A DNA stretch of 64,000 nt, taken from positions 62,001 through 126,000 of the forward strand of contig NZ_JOEV01000028.1 in assembly GCF_000721105.1 (NCBI RefSeq), in the 5' to 3' direction. Positions 35,768 through 44,211 of the stretch are shown here, in pieces. The position numbers and the translations under genes are program-made. This DNA comes from Streptomyces cellulosae. GTDB taxonomy: Bacteria; Actinomycetota; Actinomycetes; Streptomycetales; Streptomycetaceae. The notes under the pieces are model-generated. The model was not told the origin of the DNA, ran no database searches, and saw only the letters and a program-made list of their open reading frames with translations. How positions within the stretch are numbered: the stretch's first letter is position 1; every line of letters begins with the position of its first letter.

Positions 35768-36475
35768 ATGACCGAACTGCCGAAGTCGACCGGTGCCCCG
35801 GCCCACCAGAACGTCACCTTCCCGAGCGGTGGGACCACCGCGCACGGCTATCTGGCGCTGCCGCCGTCCGGACGCGGCCCCGGCGTCATCGTCATCCAGG
35901 AGTGGTGGGGCCTGACCGACCACATCGCGGACGTCGCCGACCGGCTCGCCCGGGAGGGCTTCGTCGCCCTCGCGCCCGACCTCTACGGCGGCAACGTGGC
36001 ACACGAGAGCCAGGAGGCCCTGCGGATGATGCAGGCCCTCCCGGTGGCGCGCGGGGTGGAACTGCTCTCCGGCGCGGTCGACCATCTGCTGTCCCTGCCC
36101 GAGGTCACCTCGGACACGGTCGGGGCGGTCGGCTTCTGCATGGGCGGCGGCTTCGTGCTGTATCTGGCCGCGGCCGACCCGCGGGTGAGCGCCGCGGTGC
36201 CGTTCTACGGCGTCATCCAGGGCGAGCTGCCCGACTTCTCGGGGCTGAAGGCGCAGGTCCTGGGGCACTTCGGTGAACTCGACCAGAGCATCCCGGCGGA
36301 GAGTGTCGACCAGCTCGCCGACGCCATCCGCGAGCAGTCGGGGATCACCCCGGACTTCCGCCGCTACCCGGCCGACCACGCCTTCTTCAACGACGGCCGC
36401 CCGGTCCACGACGCCGAGTCGGCCGCCCGCGCCTGGGAGCGCACGGTGCCGTTCCTGCACGAGCAGCTCGGATGA
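35768..36475 (+). CDS. Dienelactone hydrolase family protein
   Basis: 235 aa, ATG 35768 with AGGAGT upstream. Alpha/beta hydrolase with the family nucleophile Cys in VGAVGFCMGGGF, acid in FGELDQSIP and His in RYPADHAFFNDG. VIVIQEWWGLTDHIADVADR is the conserved N-terminal oxyanion region. True dienelactone hydrolases act in chlorocatechol breakdown; stand-alone copies have broader esterase activity. No catabolic cluster surrounds it. Confidence 0.88.
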   Translation: MTELPKSTGAPAHQNVTFPSGGTTAHGYLALPPSGRGPGVIVIQEWWGLTDHIADVADRLAREGFVALAPDLYGGNVAHESQEALRMMQALPVARGVELLSGAVDHLLSLPEVTSDTVGAVGFCMGGGFVLYLAAADPRVSAAVPFYGVIQGELPDFSGLKAQVLGHFGELDQSIPAESVDQLADAIREQSGITPDFRRYPADHAFFNDGRPVHDAESAARAWERTVPFLHEQLG

Positions 36476-36532
36476 ACCACTCGTAGGGCCGGACCGCGGA
36501 TGGCCTCTGCCCGGCCGGGCTGCGGGGGCCGC

Positions 36533-36958
36533 TCAGACGACCGGCTCACCGATGCCGAGCAGGTTGCCCTCGCTGTCGCGGAACCAGGCGGCGCGTTCAC
36601 CCCGGGCACCCTTGCTCGGATAGTTCCCGTCGATCTCCGCGATCCCGTCCCTGGTACGGAACCCGGGCACGTCGACCTCCTCGAACACCACGCCGCGTTC
36701 CTTGAGCCGGGACACGACGGTGTCGAGGTCGTCGACCTCCCATCCCATCTGGGTGAAGGTGCCGCTCGAGGCTCCCGTCGACCGGAACACGGCGAAGTCG
36801 GTGCCCCCGCACCGGTACAGCAGTCCGCCGGGCCGTTCGTCGACGGGCTCCAGACCGAGCTTCTCGGCGTAGAAACGCCGGGCCCGGTCCAGGTCCTGGG
36901 CGGGAAGCCTGGTGGCCACCCGCCCCCTGGCCAGAATGTCGCTGTCGTCTGCGTTCAT
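36533..36958 (-). CDS. VOC family glyoxalase-like protein
   Basis: 141 aa, ATG 36958 after GGAGAG. ATRLPAQDLDRARRFYAEKL, GLEPVDERPGGLLYRCGGTD, MGWEVDDLDTVVSRLKERGV and WFRDSEGNLLGIGEPVV show a single complete VOC domain. It lies immediately downstream of the maltokinase-cap gene, whose frame overruns it. Confidence 0.88.
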   Translation of the reverse strand: MNADDSDILARGRVATRLPAQDLDRARRFYAEKLGLEPVDERPGGLLYRCGGTDFAVFRSTGASSGTFTQMGWEVDDLDTVVSRLKERGVVFEEVDVPGFRTRDGIAEIDGNYPSKGARGERAAWFRDSEGNLLGIGEPVV

Positions 36959-37757
36959 CTCTCCACTGTGCCGCGAGCCTGGGCCGCAGGTGAGGTGAGG
37001 CGACCGGCGCGTGACGCCACGGTTGCCTCACCTCGTGGTGACACCTAGGGCCCTTCTGATGGATCTCCGTGGGAGAAGGAGCGGCGTTCGGTGCGTGCGA
37101 TCGCCGTGCGGCGTGGAGGGTCATGTGGCGGAGCCACCTGGCCTCGCCGTCCGGCTGCTGCCAAGGGCCCGCGACGTGGCCGATGGCGCCGGGCGGGACG
37201 AGGGACGCGCCCTGCGGGGCGGGGTGCAGGACACGGTGGAGGCGGAGTGTGGCGCCCTCGGGGAGGGACAGGTCGGTGCCCTCTTCGTCGTCGGCGACGG
37301 TGAGGGCGCCCGAGGCGAGGGGGACCTCCGTCGCGCAGGACCGGGTGACGTCGTGGTCCGGGGTGTCCGTGGCGCTCTGGGCCTGCGCCTGGGCGGTGCC
37401 CTCGATCAGGGCGAGCAGCTGGGTCACCAGGACCGGGTCGTGAGTGCCGTCGTAGGCCCAGCGGGGGCCCAGCACCCCGTGCTCCATCGTGCCGACGAGG
37501 GCGTGCTCCGCGTCGGCGAGCGGGGCGCCCCGGTAGGTGAGGGGCACCAGGTAGGCGGCCGGGTGGGGGCCGGAGGTGTCCGTGGCCACCATGAACTCGA
37601 TACCGACCTCGCCCATCGGGTCGTCCAGCCGGAAGCCGCCCGCCTTGGCCAGCCGGGGTTCGTCCGGACCACCCGCGTACCAGGGGCGGGTGGGCAGCCA
37701 GGCGGTGAGGAGTTCCAGCTTGGTCGGCTTGAGGGTGGTCTTGTGGATGACGGCCAT
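36597..37757 (-). CDS. Maltokinase N-terminal cap-like protein; C-terminus abnormal
   Basis: ATG 37757; the first about 205 codons (to roughly 37140) form a maltokinase/Mak1 N-cap domain: VIHKTTLKPTKLELLTAWLP, RPWYAGG, GFRLDDPMGEVGIEFMV, PLTYRGAPLADAEHALVGTM, EHGVLGPRWAYDGTHDPV and HVAGPWQQPDGE. In Streptomyces such stand-alone cap proteins usually stop soon after this point. Here the frame stays open, turns into Arg/His-rich nonsense and overlaps the next gene (VOC, 36533-36958) by 362 bases. A 3' frameshift or lost stop is the likeliest cause, so the true end is uncertain. Confidence 0.55.
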   Translation of the reverse strand: MAVIHKTTLKPTKLELLTAWLPTRPWYAGGPDEPRLAKAGGFRLDDPMGEVGIEFMVATDTSGPHPAAYLVPLTYRGAPLADAEHALVGTMEHGVLGPRWAYDGTHDPVLVTQLLALIEGTAQAQAQSATDTPDHDVTRSCATEVPLASGALTVADDEEGTDLSLPEGATLRLHRVLHPAPQGASLVPPGAIGHVAGPWQQPDGEARWLRHMTLHAARRSHAPNAAPSPTEIHQKGPRCHHEVRQPWRHAPVASPHLRPRLAAQWRDERRRQRHSGQGAGGHQASRPGPGPGPAFLRREARSGARRRTARRTAVPVRGHRLRRVPVDGSLERHLHPDGMGGRRPRHRRVPAQGTRRGVRGGRRARVPYQGRDRGDRRELSEQGCPG

Positions 37758-37822
37758 GGGTCGTGTTCTCTTTCCGTCGGGCGGATACCGGCACTCACTC
37801 TGGGCCACTGCCGGTGCGGGGC

Positions 37823-38731
37823 TCAACCGGCTTTCCGGCGGAGCCCGTCGAGTGCGACCAGCTCCTCACCGGTAAGCCGCAGGGCGCCGGCGGCCACGTT
37901 CTCGACGAGGTGGTCGGGGTTGCCGGTGCCGGGGATGGCGAGGACGTGCGGGCCCTGGTGCAGGGTCCAGGCGATACGGACCTGGGCGGGGGTCGCGTCG
38001 TGGGCCCGGGCGACGGCGAGCACCTCGTCGTCGTGGGCGGTGGTCGTCCCGTTCGGTCCGGCCTCGCCCGCGACGGCGTAGAACGGCACGAAGGCGATGC
38101 CCTGTTCTCCGCACAGGCGCAGGAGTTCGTCGGTGGCGGGGTCGGGGCGGTCCAGCGCGTACTGGTTCTGCACGCACACCACGGGCGCGATGGCCTGCGC
38201 CTCGGCGAGGTGGCGCGGCTCGACGCCGGAGATGCCGAGGTGCCGTATCAGGCCGGCCTCGCGGAGTTCGGCGAGGGCGCCGAAGTGCTCGGCGATCGAG
38301 TCGTACTTGGGCATCCGGCGGAGGTTGACCACGTCGAGGTGGTCGCGGCCGAGCTGGCGCAGGTTCTCCTCGACGTGGCCGCGCAGGTCCTCTGGTCGGG
38401 CCGACGTACCCCACTGCCCCGAGTACGTCCGGAACGGGCCGACCTTGGTGACGATGACCAGGTCGTCCGGGTACGGCGACAGCGCGCTGTTGATGAGTTC
38501 GTTGGCGGAGCGCAGGGTGGAGAAGTAGAAGGCGGCCGTGTCGATGTGGTTCACACCGAGTTCGACCGCCTTGCGCAGTACGGCGATCGACCGCTCCCGG
38601 TCGCTCGGCGCCCCGAGGTGGAAGGCCGCGCTGCCCGTCAACCGCATCGAGCCGAAGCCGATGCGGTGGACGTCGAGGTCGCCGAGTTTCCAGGTGCCCG
38701 CGGCGTCCGCGGTGATCGTTCGGGAGGTCAT
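37823..38731 (-). CDS. Aldo/keto reductase
   Basis: 302 aa, ATG 38731 behind GGGAGG-like sequence on the minus strand. TIM-barrel reductase with IGFGSMRLTG, NHIDTAAFYFSTLRSANELI, IVTKVGPFRTYSGQW, GVEPRHLAEAQAI, and HVLAIPGTGNPDHLVENV. The usual His of the LxxH strand reads VVNLRRM, as in one large bacterial subgroup that likely has altered kinetics. Substrate unknown. Confidence 0.88.
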   Translation of the reverse strand: MTSRTITADAAGTWKLGDLDVHRIGFGSMRLTGSAAFHLGAPSDRERSIAVLRKAVELGVNHIDTAAFYFSTLRSANELINSALSPYPDDLVIVTKVGPFRTYSGQWGTSARPEDLRGHVEENLRQLGRDHLDVVNLRRMPKYDSIAEHFGALAELREAGLIRHLGISGVEPRHLAEAQAIAPVVCVQNQYALDRPDPATDELLRLCGEQGIAFVPFYAVAGEAGPNGTTTAHDDEVLAVARAHDATPAQVRIAWTLHQGPHVLAIPGTGNPDHLVENVAAGALRLTGEELVALDGLRRKAG

Positions 38732-38818
38732 CGGCGGATTCTGACATACGCCCGGCAGACCGCCGTTCACGGTTCACCACCGTGGGCCGGGGCACCTCAG
38801 CAGCACCGATCGCCGCCG

Positions 38819-39706
38819 TCAGCAATACAGATTTCCACCCGGTGACACCCCGAGGATCTGCGCGAACTGCTGGTACTTGGACACCCGGCTCTGCACCTGC
38901 GCCGGGTTCTTGCCGTCGCACTCCAGGGAGCCGTTGATGCTGCGGATGGTCTGGCCGAATCCGGCGCCGTTGACCATGGCGTTGTGCGGGGTCATGGTGC
39001 CGGGTCCGGACTGGGTGTTCCAGTACCACAGGGCCGTCTTCCAGGCGACGGCCGCGTCGTTCTGCACCAGCCAGGGGTTGTTCAGGAGGTCGATGCCGAG
39101 CGCGTCGCCCGCGGCCTTGTAGTTGAAGTTCCAGCTGAGCTGGATCGGGCCGCGCCCGTAGTACGCCGCCTGTCCGGCCGGGCAGCCGTACGGCTGGTTC
39201 CAGTCGCAGTAGGTCGGGTAGTTGGCGGTGTTCTGCTCGACCACGTACACCAACCCGCCGGTCTCGTGGCTGACGTTGGCGAGGAAGGCGGCGGCCTCCT
39301 GCTTCTTCACGGTGTCGCCGCCGGTGGTGGCGAAGCCGGGGTAGGCGCCGAGGGCGGCGGTGAGGCCGCTGTAGGTGTAGAACGCGTTCCGGCCCGGGAA
39401 CATCTGGTTGAACTGCGCCTCGCTCACCACGAAGTTCCCGACGGGCGTGGAGCCACCGTCGCAGGCGTAGGGCTCCCAGTACCAGGTGCTGATGGTGGGG
39501 TCGTAGCCCGGGTTGTCGTGTTCGGCGATGTAGGCCTTGCCGTCGGTGTAGCGCACGATGTCGCCGGTGACGTACGGCCTTCCGGCCACCCAGCTCGGAT
39601 AGCTCGAGCACGCGGCGGCGGACGCGGGAGCCGCCGGCAGCAGGACCGGCACGGCACCGCCGAGGGCGAGAGCGGCCACCACAGCGGAGATACGGCGTCT
39701 CGACAC
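38819..39706 (-). CDS. chiF: Secreted GH19 chitinase with N-terminal chitin-binding domain
   Basis: 295 aa, GTG 39706 eight bases after AAAGGAG. Signal peptide (RRRISAVVAALALGGAVPVL ... APASAAA). Residues 35-80 are a CBM5/12 chitin-binding domain (YPSWVAGRPYVTGDIVRYTD, YWEPYAC). The rest is a GH19 catalytic domain with the two Glu in NVSHETGGLVYVVEQNT, and the substrate loop YYGRGPIQLSWNFNY. It degrades chitin by inversion. The symbol chiF is by resemblance to the Streptomyces chiF/chiG group. The promoter carries chitinase direct repeats. Confidence 0.9.
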   Translation of the reverse strand: MSRRRISAVVAALALGGAVPVLLPAAPASAAACSSYPSWVAGRPYVTGDIVRYTDGKAYIAEHDNPGYDPTISTWYWEPYACDGGSTPVGNFVVSEAQFNQMFPGRNAFYTYSGLTAALGAYPGFATTGGDTVKKQEAAAFLANVSHETGGLVYVVEQNTANYPTYCDWNQPYGCPAGQAAYYGRGPIQLSWNFNYKAAGDALGIDLLNNPWLVQNDAAVAWKTALWYWNTQSGPGTMTPHNAMVNGAGFGQTIRSINGSLECDGKNPAQVQSRVSKYQQFAQILGVSPGGNLYC

Positions 39707-39848
39707 AGGATCAACTCCTTTGCGGAGCACGGCCGCACCCGGACAAGGGCAGGGCGGAGCCGGGCCTTGTGCGCACGTGCCGGACGGGCCGGTCACGGCG
39801 TGGGCGCGGCCGTGGTGGGGGGTGTGGCAGCACACTCAACCGCTTTGG

Positions 39849-39879
39849 TATGTACCAGTCAAGGGTGTAGACCAGTCAA
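39849..39879 (-). promoter_or_regulatory. Chitinase-type direct repeats with DasR half-site
   Basis: On the minus strand TTGACTGGTCTACA (39866-39879) and TTGACTGGTACATA (39849-39862) are imperfect direct repeats spaced 17 bp. Such 12-bp repeats overlap the -35 of Streptomyces chitinase promoters. ACTGGTCTA also matches the left half of the DasR operator, but the right half does not. Chitin induction and glucose or N-acetylglucosamine control are therefore expected. Confidence 0.7.
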
Positions 39880-39943
39880 GTGGCCGCGTCCCGGGTCGTC
39901 GCAGGTGGGGAGCGGGTCGGCGCCGGTGAGAAGGTGCCCTGCC

Positions 39944-41266
39944 TCAGCTCAGCGGCTTGTCCAGTACCGCCTTGCGGTGGCTGAACGTCTCGATGGAGTA
40001 GCGGCCGTGGTAGCTGCCCATGCCGCTTTCACCCACTCCCCCGAACGGAAGGTCGGAGACGGTGAGATGGGCGAGCGGGAGGCCGTAGCCGAGGCCGCCG
40101 GAGGAGGTATCGTCGGCGATGCGGCGCCGGGTCTCGTCGGACTGGGTGAAGACGTACAGGGCGAGGGGCTTGTCGCGGTCGTTGATGAAGTCGATCGCCT
40201 CGTCGAGGCCGGGGACCGTGACGATCGGCAGGATGGGACCGAAGATCTCCTCCCGCATGACGGGCGACGCGGGGTCGACGTCGGCGAGGACGGTGGGCGC
40301 GAGGTACTTCGTCGTACGGTCGCCGGTGCCGCCCACCACGACCCGGCCGGAGTCGAGCAGGCCGGACAGGCGGTCGAAGTGCCGTTCGTTGACGATGCGG
40401 CCGTACTCGGGGGAGGCGGCGGGGTCGCTGCCGTACAGGGCCTCGACGGCCCGGGCGAGGAGCGGCTCCAGGGCCGCCGCGGTCCGCGGGTCGGTCAGCA
40501 CGTAGTCGGGAGCGACGCAGGTCTGCCCGGCGTTGAGGAACTTGCCGCGGGCCAGCCGGCCGGCGACGACGCCCAGGTCGGTGTCGCGGTCGACGAACGC
40601 CGGGGACTTGCCGCCCAGTTCGAGGGCGACCGGAGTGAGGTGCTCGGCGGCGGCGCGCATCACGACGCGGCCGACGGTGCCGTTGCCGGTGTAGAAGATG
40701 TGGTCGAAGCGCTCGGCCAGCAGGGCCGTGGTCTCGGGGATGCCGCCCTCGACGACGGCGACCGCGTCGGTGTCGAGGTACGCGGGCAGCAGCCGGGCCA
40801 GCGCGGCGGAGGTGGCGGGAGCGAGCTCGCTCGGCTTGGCGACCACCGCGTTGCCGGCCGCGAGGGCGCCGACCACGGGGGCGAGCAGGAGCTGTACGGG
40901 GTAGTTCCAGGGCGCGATGACGAGGACGACGCCGAGCGGGTCGTAGCGCGTCCAGGCCCGGGCGTCGTCACCGAGGTGCGCCGGGACCGGGGCCGGCTCG
41001 GGGCGCAGCCAGTCGGTGAGGTGGTCGAGGGTGTGGTCGATCTCGCGGACCGTGAAGTCGATCTCGGTGCGGTACGCCTCGGTGGAGCTCTTGCCCAGGT
41101 CGGCGTGGAGGGCGGCGGCGAGGTCGGCGCCCTTCTCCGTGAGCATCTCGCGCAGGCGGCGCAGTTGGGCCGTACGCCACTCGACGGGTTGGGTACGGCC
41201 GGTGCGGAAGGTGGCGCGCAGCCGGGCCACGACCTCGGTGGGCTGCTCGGGGACGGGGTGGTTCAC
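39944..41266 (-). CDS. Class 3 aldehyde dehydrogenase
   Basis: 440 aa, GTG 41266. It has the catalytic Glu in [11 protein letters not shown] and Cys in [12 protein letters not shown], the Rossmann GNGTVGRVV and [20 protein letters not shown], and the Class 3 C-terminus [20 protein letters not shown]. It oxidises aliphatic or aromatic aldehydes with NAD(P). It is likely driven by the promoter at 41332-41359. Confidence 0.93.
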   Translation of the reverse strand: MNHPVPEQPTEVVARLRATFRTGRTQPVEWRTAQLRRLREMLTEKGADLAAALHADLGKSSTEAYRTEIDFTVREIDHTLDHLTDWLRPEPAPVPAHLGDDARAWTRYDPLGVVLVIAPWNYPVQLLLAPVVGALAAGNAVVAKPSELAPATSAALARLLPAYLDTDAVAVVEGGIPETTALLAERFDHIFYTGNGTVGRVVMRAAAEHLTPVALELGGKSPAFVDRDTDLGVVAGRLARGKFLNAGQTCVAPDYVLTDPRTAAALEPLLARAVEALYGSDPAASPEYGRIVNERHFDRLSGLLDSGRVVVGGTGDRTTKYLAPTVLADVDPASPVMREEIFGPILPIVTVPGLDEAIDFINDRDKPLALYVFTQSDETRRRIADDTSSGGLGYGLPLAHLTVSDLPFGGVGESGMGSYHGRYSIETFSHRKAVLDKPLS

Positions 41267-41331
41267 AGTGCCTCGCTGGGGTGGGCCGGGCTTGCGGCCG
41301 GCAGGACGGATCTCGACGGCGGAGTGTCAGG

Positions 41332-41359
41332 TGTATATGCCAACCTTTCACGTACCCAA
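41332..41359 (-). promoter_or_regulatory. Predicted promoter of the aldehyde dehydrogenase gene
   Basis: TTGGGT (41354-41359), 16-bp spacer, TATACA (41332-41337) on the minus strand, with the GTG start 66 bases downstream. The unusual A/T content for this genome supports it. GGGTAC just inside the -35 would also suit a SigB-type -10. Confidence 0.5.
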
Positions 41360-41402
41360 ATAAATTCCGACCACCGGTGACCCGGTTCCGGTGAGTCGTG
41401 TG

Positions 41403-42593
41403 TCACGGCCGCGCGATTTCCCGGCGTCGGCGTTCGAGATACGCGCGTTCCACCGGGTTGCCCGTCCGCCGGGCGGCCTTCTCGTACGCCTCCCCGGCCT
41501 CCGCGTGCCGGCCCAGGCGGCGCAGCAGGTCGGCGCGGACGGCGTGGAAGACGTGGTAGGCGTCGAGGTCCAGCACGTCCACCAGGCCGAGGGCAGCGCC
41601 CGGTCCCTCGGTCTCGGCGACGGCGACCGCCCGGTTCAGGGCCACGACCGGGCTGGGGGTGAGGGCGAGCAGCTGGTCGTAGAGCTGAAGGATCTGCCCC
41701 CAGTCGGTGGCGTCGGCGCTCGGGGCGTCGCTGTGGACGGCCTGGATGGCGGCCTGGATCTGGTAGGGCCCGCGGTGGTTCCGGCGCAGGCAGCGGCGGA
41801 CGAGACCCTGGCCCTCGGCGATCAGCGCGCCGTCCCACCGGCCGCGGTCCTGGTCGGGCAACGGTACGAGCCCGCCGTCCGCGTCCTGCCGGGCGCTGCG
41901 CCTCGACTCGACGAGGAGCATCAGCGCGAGCAGCCCGGTGGCCTCGGGCTCGTCCGGCATGAGGCCGGTCAGCAGCCGGCCGAGGCGTACGGCCTCCGTG
42001 CACAGCTCGGGCGAGCCGCCGTACCCCTCGTTGAAGATCAGGTAGACCACGGCCAGGACGCCCTTGAGGCGGTCCGGGAGGTCGGCGTCGCGGGGCACGC
42101 GGTACGGGATCCGGGCGTCGCGGATCTTCGCCTTGGCCCGCACGAGCCTCCCAGCCATGGTGGGCTCGGGCACGAGGAAGGCGCGGGCGATCTGCTCGGT
42201 GGTGAGCCCGCCGAGCAGGCGCAGGGTGAGGGCGACCCGCGCCTGCGGGGCGAGGGCGGGGTGGCAGCAGGTGAAGATCAGACGGAGCCGTTCGTCGCGC
42301 ACGGGGCCCTCCTCGGGCGGCGCGTCGCGGGTGTGCAGCAGGAGTGCCTCGGCCTGACGCTCGTCGCGCTTGGCTTCCCGGCGCAGCCGGTCGATGGCGC
42401 GGTTGCGGGCGGTGGTGATGATCCACCCGGCCGGACTCGGCGGCACGCCCGTCTCCGGCCACCGTCGCACGGCCGTGGTGAAGGCGTCCTGGACCGCTTC
42501 CTCGGCGAGGTCGATGTCGCCGAGGAAACGGACGAGGACGGAGACCGCGCGGCCGTACTCCGCACGGAACACGGCCTCGATGTCGAGCGGCAT
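41403..42593 (-). CDS. ECF42-type RNA polymerase sigma factor with C-terminal extension
   Basis: 396 aa, ATG 42593 (GTG 42596 overlaps). Region 2 (AEYGRAVSVLVRFLGDIDLA, AGWIITTARNRAIDRLRREA) and region 4 (LTLRLLGGLTTEQIARAFLV, PTMAGRLVRAKAKIRDARIP) are followed by a 200-residue TPR-like extension (LDLDAYHVFHAVRADLLRRL). This layout is the ECF42/DUF6596 group, which lacks an anti-sigma factor and is regulated through its own extension together with a DGPF protein. That partner lies directly upstream and its stop overlaps this start as TGATG. Confidence 0.9.
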   Translation of the reverse strand: MPLDIEAVFRAEYGRAVSVLVRFLGDIDLAEEAVQDAFTTAVRRWPETGVPPSPAGWIITTARNRAIDRLRREAKRDERQAEALLLHTRDAPPEEGPVRDERLRLIFTCCHPALAPQARVALTLRLLGGLTTEQIARAFLVPEPTMAGRLVRAKAKIRDARIPYRVPRDADLPDRLKGVLAVVYLIFNEGYGGSPELCTEAVRLGRLLTGLMPDEPEATGLLALMLLVESRRSARQDADGGLVPLPDQDRGRWDGALIAEGQGLVRRCLRRNHRGPYQIQAAIQAVHSDAPSADATDWGQILQLYDQLLALTPSPVVALNRAVAVAETEGPGAALGLVDVLDLDAYHVFHAVRADLLRRLGRHAEAGEAYEKAARRTGNPVERAYLERRRREIARP

Positions 42594-42943
42594 CACGCCT
42601 CGCCCATGAGGGGGCGCACCTCGATCGGGAGCGTGGTGGCCCAGGTCGCCCGACGGCCCCAGTGCAGGGCGGCGTCCAGGTCGGGTGCCTTGATGAGGCA
42701 GATCCCGCCGAGATACTCCTTCCCCTCGGCGTACGGCCCGTCGGTGACCAGCACGTCGCCGCCCTTGGGGCGCAGTACGGTGGCCGTCTCCGGGCCGTGC
42801 AGTCCGCCGGCGAACACCCAGGCCCCGGCCTCGCGCAGCTCCTGGTGGAAGGTCTCCAGGTTCCGGCCGATCTCCGCGAGCCCCTCGGCGGAGGGCGGCT
42901 CGCCCTCGCTGGGGGTGATCACGCTGAGCAGGTAGTACTTCAT
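42593..42943 (-). CDS. DGPF/YCII-domain protein, partner of ECF sigma factor
   Basis: 116 aa, ATG 42943 after GGAGG. DGPF motif reads TDGPYAEGKEYLGGI, with the YCII ferredoxin-like fold (MKYYLLSVITPSEG, LHWGRRATWATTLPIEVRPL). DGPF proteins are invariably linked with ECF42 sigma factors and may belong to their regulon or signal pathway. TGATG overlap gives tight translational coupling. Confidence 0.9.
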   Translation of the reverse strand: MKYYLLSVITPSEGEPPSAEGLAEIGRNLETFHQELREAGAWVFAGGLHGPETATVLRPKGGDVLVTDGPYAEGKEYLGGICLIKAPDLDAALHWGRRATWATTLPIEVRPLMGEA

Positions 42944-43044
42944 GACGGCCTCCACGGCGTCGTAGGAGCGATGTGTCACCTCCTACACGAACGACCCGCC
43001 CCCGGATCGACATCTTGCACCGCGTCACCGGAAGAATCTTCCCC

Positions 43045-44076
43045 ATGACCGCACCGCACCCCCTCGTCACCCACGCCCACCGCCTGGCGGACGACCTCCT
43101 CGCCCCGCACGCCGAACGCGTCGACCAGGAGGGCGTGCCCGCGAGCCACCTCCGGGCGATCAGGCGATCGGGGCTGCTCGCGGTGAACGCGCCCGCTCAG
43201 TACGGCGGGGTGACCGCCGCCGTGGCGCGCGAAACGGCGGAGATCCTGGCCGGCGCGTGCTGCTCGACCTGGTTCGTACAGACCCAGCACCACACGCCCG
43301 TGGCCACGCTCTCCGGGAGCGCCGGCCCCGCACGGGAACGGCTGCTGGGCCCGCTGGCACGCGGCGAGCTGTTGTCCGGGGTGGCCTACGCCCACCTGAG
43401 GGCTTACCCGCGCACGCCGGTCCGGGTCACGCGCGAGCGCGGCGGCCGGCGCTTCGACGGCACGGTGCCCTGGTACACCGGCTGGGGCCTCAACGACGTG
43501 ATGCTGCTGGCCGGGGTGACGGACAGCGGCGAGGCCCTCTTCGCTTTCACGGAGGCCCGCGAGCAGCCGGGCCTGCGCGCGTCGGCCCCTATGCGCCTGG
43601 CCGCTCTCACCGCGTCCCGCACGGTGTCCCTGGAACTGGACGGCTTCTGGCTGCCCGAGGAAGCCGTGGTCCTGCGACGCCCGTACGAGGACTGGGCGGC
43701 GACGGACCGCCCGAAGACGGTGAACGCGTCCCCGGCGGTGTTCGGCGTCACCGAGGCGGCCCTCGCCCTGCTGGACGACGACACGGCCGCCCCGCTCCGG
43801 GCCCGCCTCACCGACATCCGCGCCCGGGCCTACAGCCTGGCCGACCACCCCACGCCCCACGAGCACCTGGAGGAACGCCTGACCCTGCGCACTCGGGCCC
43901 ACCAGGTGATGCAGGCGGCCACCACGGCGGCGCTGGTGGCCGGCGGCGGCCGCTCGATGACCCTGACGAGCAAGCCCCAACGCCTCGCGCGGGAGGCTTT
44001 GTTCCTCATGGTCCAGGGCCAGACGACGCGATCACGCGAGGCCCACCTGGAAGCGCTGGTGAGCGGTCCGGCCTGA
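43045..44076 (+). CDS. Acyl-CoA-dehydrogenase-like flavoprotein
   Basis: 343 aa, ATG 43045. Shortened acyl-CoA dehydrogenase fold (usual length about 380): RRSGLLAVNAPAQYGGVTAA, TWFVQTQHHTPVATLSG, GVAYAHLRAYPRTPVRVTRE, TVPWYTGWGLNDVMLLAGVT, LELDGFWLPEEAVVL. It lacks an obvious catalytic Glu in the C-terminal helix region, which fits FMN-dependent monooxygenases of the DszC/HpaB-like branch rather than dehydrogenases. It faces the sulfur operon convergently but is not part of it. Confidence 0.78.
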   Translation: MTAPHPLVTHAHRLADDLLAPHAERVDQEGVPASHLRAIRRSGLLAVNAPAQYGGVTAAVARETAEILAGACCSTWFVQTQHHTPVATLSGSAGPARERLLGPLARGELLSGVAYAHLRAYPRTPVRVTRERGGRRFDGTVPWYTGWGLNDVMLLAGVTDSGEALFAFTEAREQPGLRASAPMRLAALTASRTVSLELDGFWLPEEAVVLRRPYEDWAATDRPKTVNASPAVFGVTEAALALLDDDTAAPLRARLTDIRARAYSLADHPTPHEHLEERLTLRTRAHQVMQAATTAALVAGGGRSMTLTSKPQRLAREALFLMVQGQTTRSREAHLEALVSGPA

Positions 44077-44103
44077 CGGCGGGGGGCCGTGTCGGCAAGC
44101 GGC

Positions 44104-44139
44104 TCCTCCCCCACTCTCGGCTTCGCTCGAGCGGGGGCC
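44104..44139. repeat. Common Streptomyces intergenic stem-loop repeat
   Basis: TCCTCCCCCACTCTCGGCTT followed by CGCTCGAGCGGGGGCCCC. This sequence form is very frequent between Streptomyces genes. CCCCC pairs with GGGGG around an inner CTCGAG. Between two convergent stops it probably works as a bidirectional terminator. Confidence 0.65.
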
Positions 44140-44211
44140 CCATCGTGGGCGCGCCGAGCCCCCACCGCGCCGCGGACGCCGAACCGCGGGCGCGTACGGG
44201 GGCCATCCCGC

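Noticed and set aside
38984..41380. 798-codon open frame on the plus strand
   Set aside because: Antisense to the chitinase and aldehyde dehydrogenase genes; composition is Gly/Val/Glu-rich without any motif.
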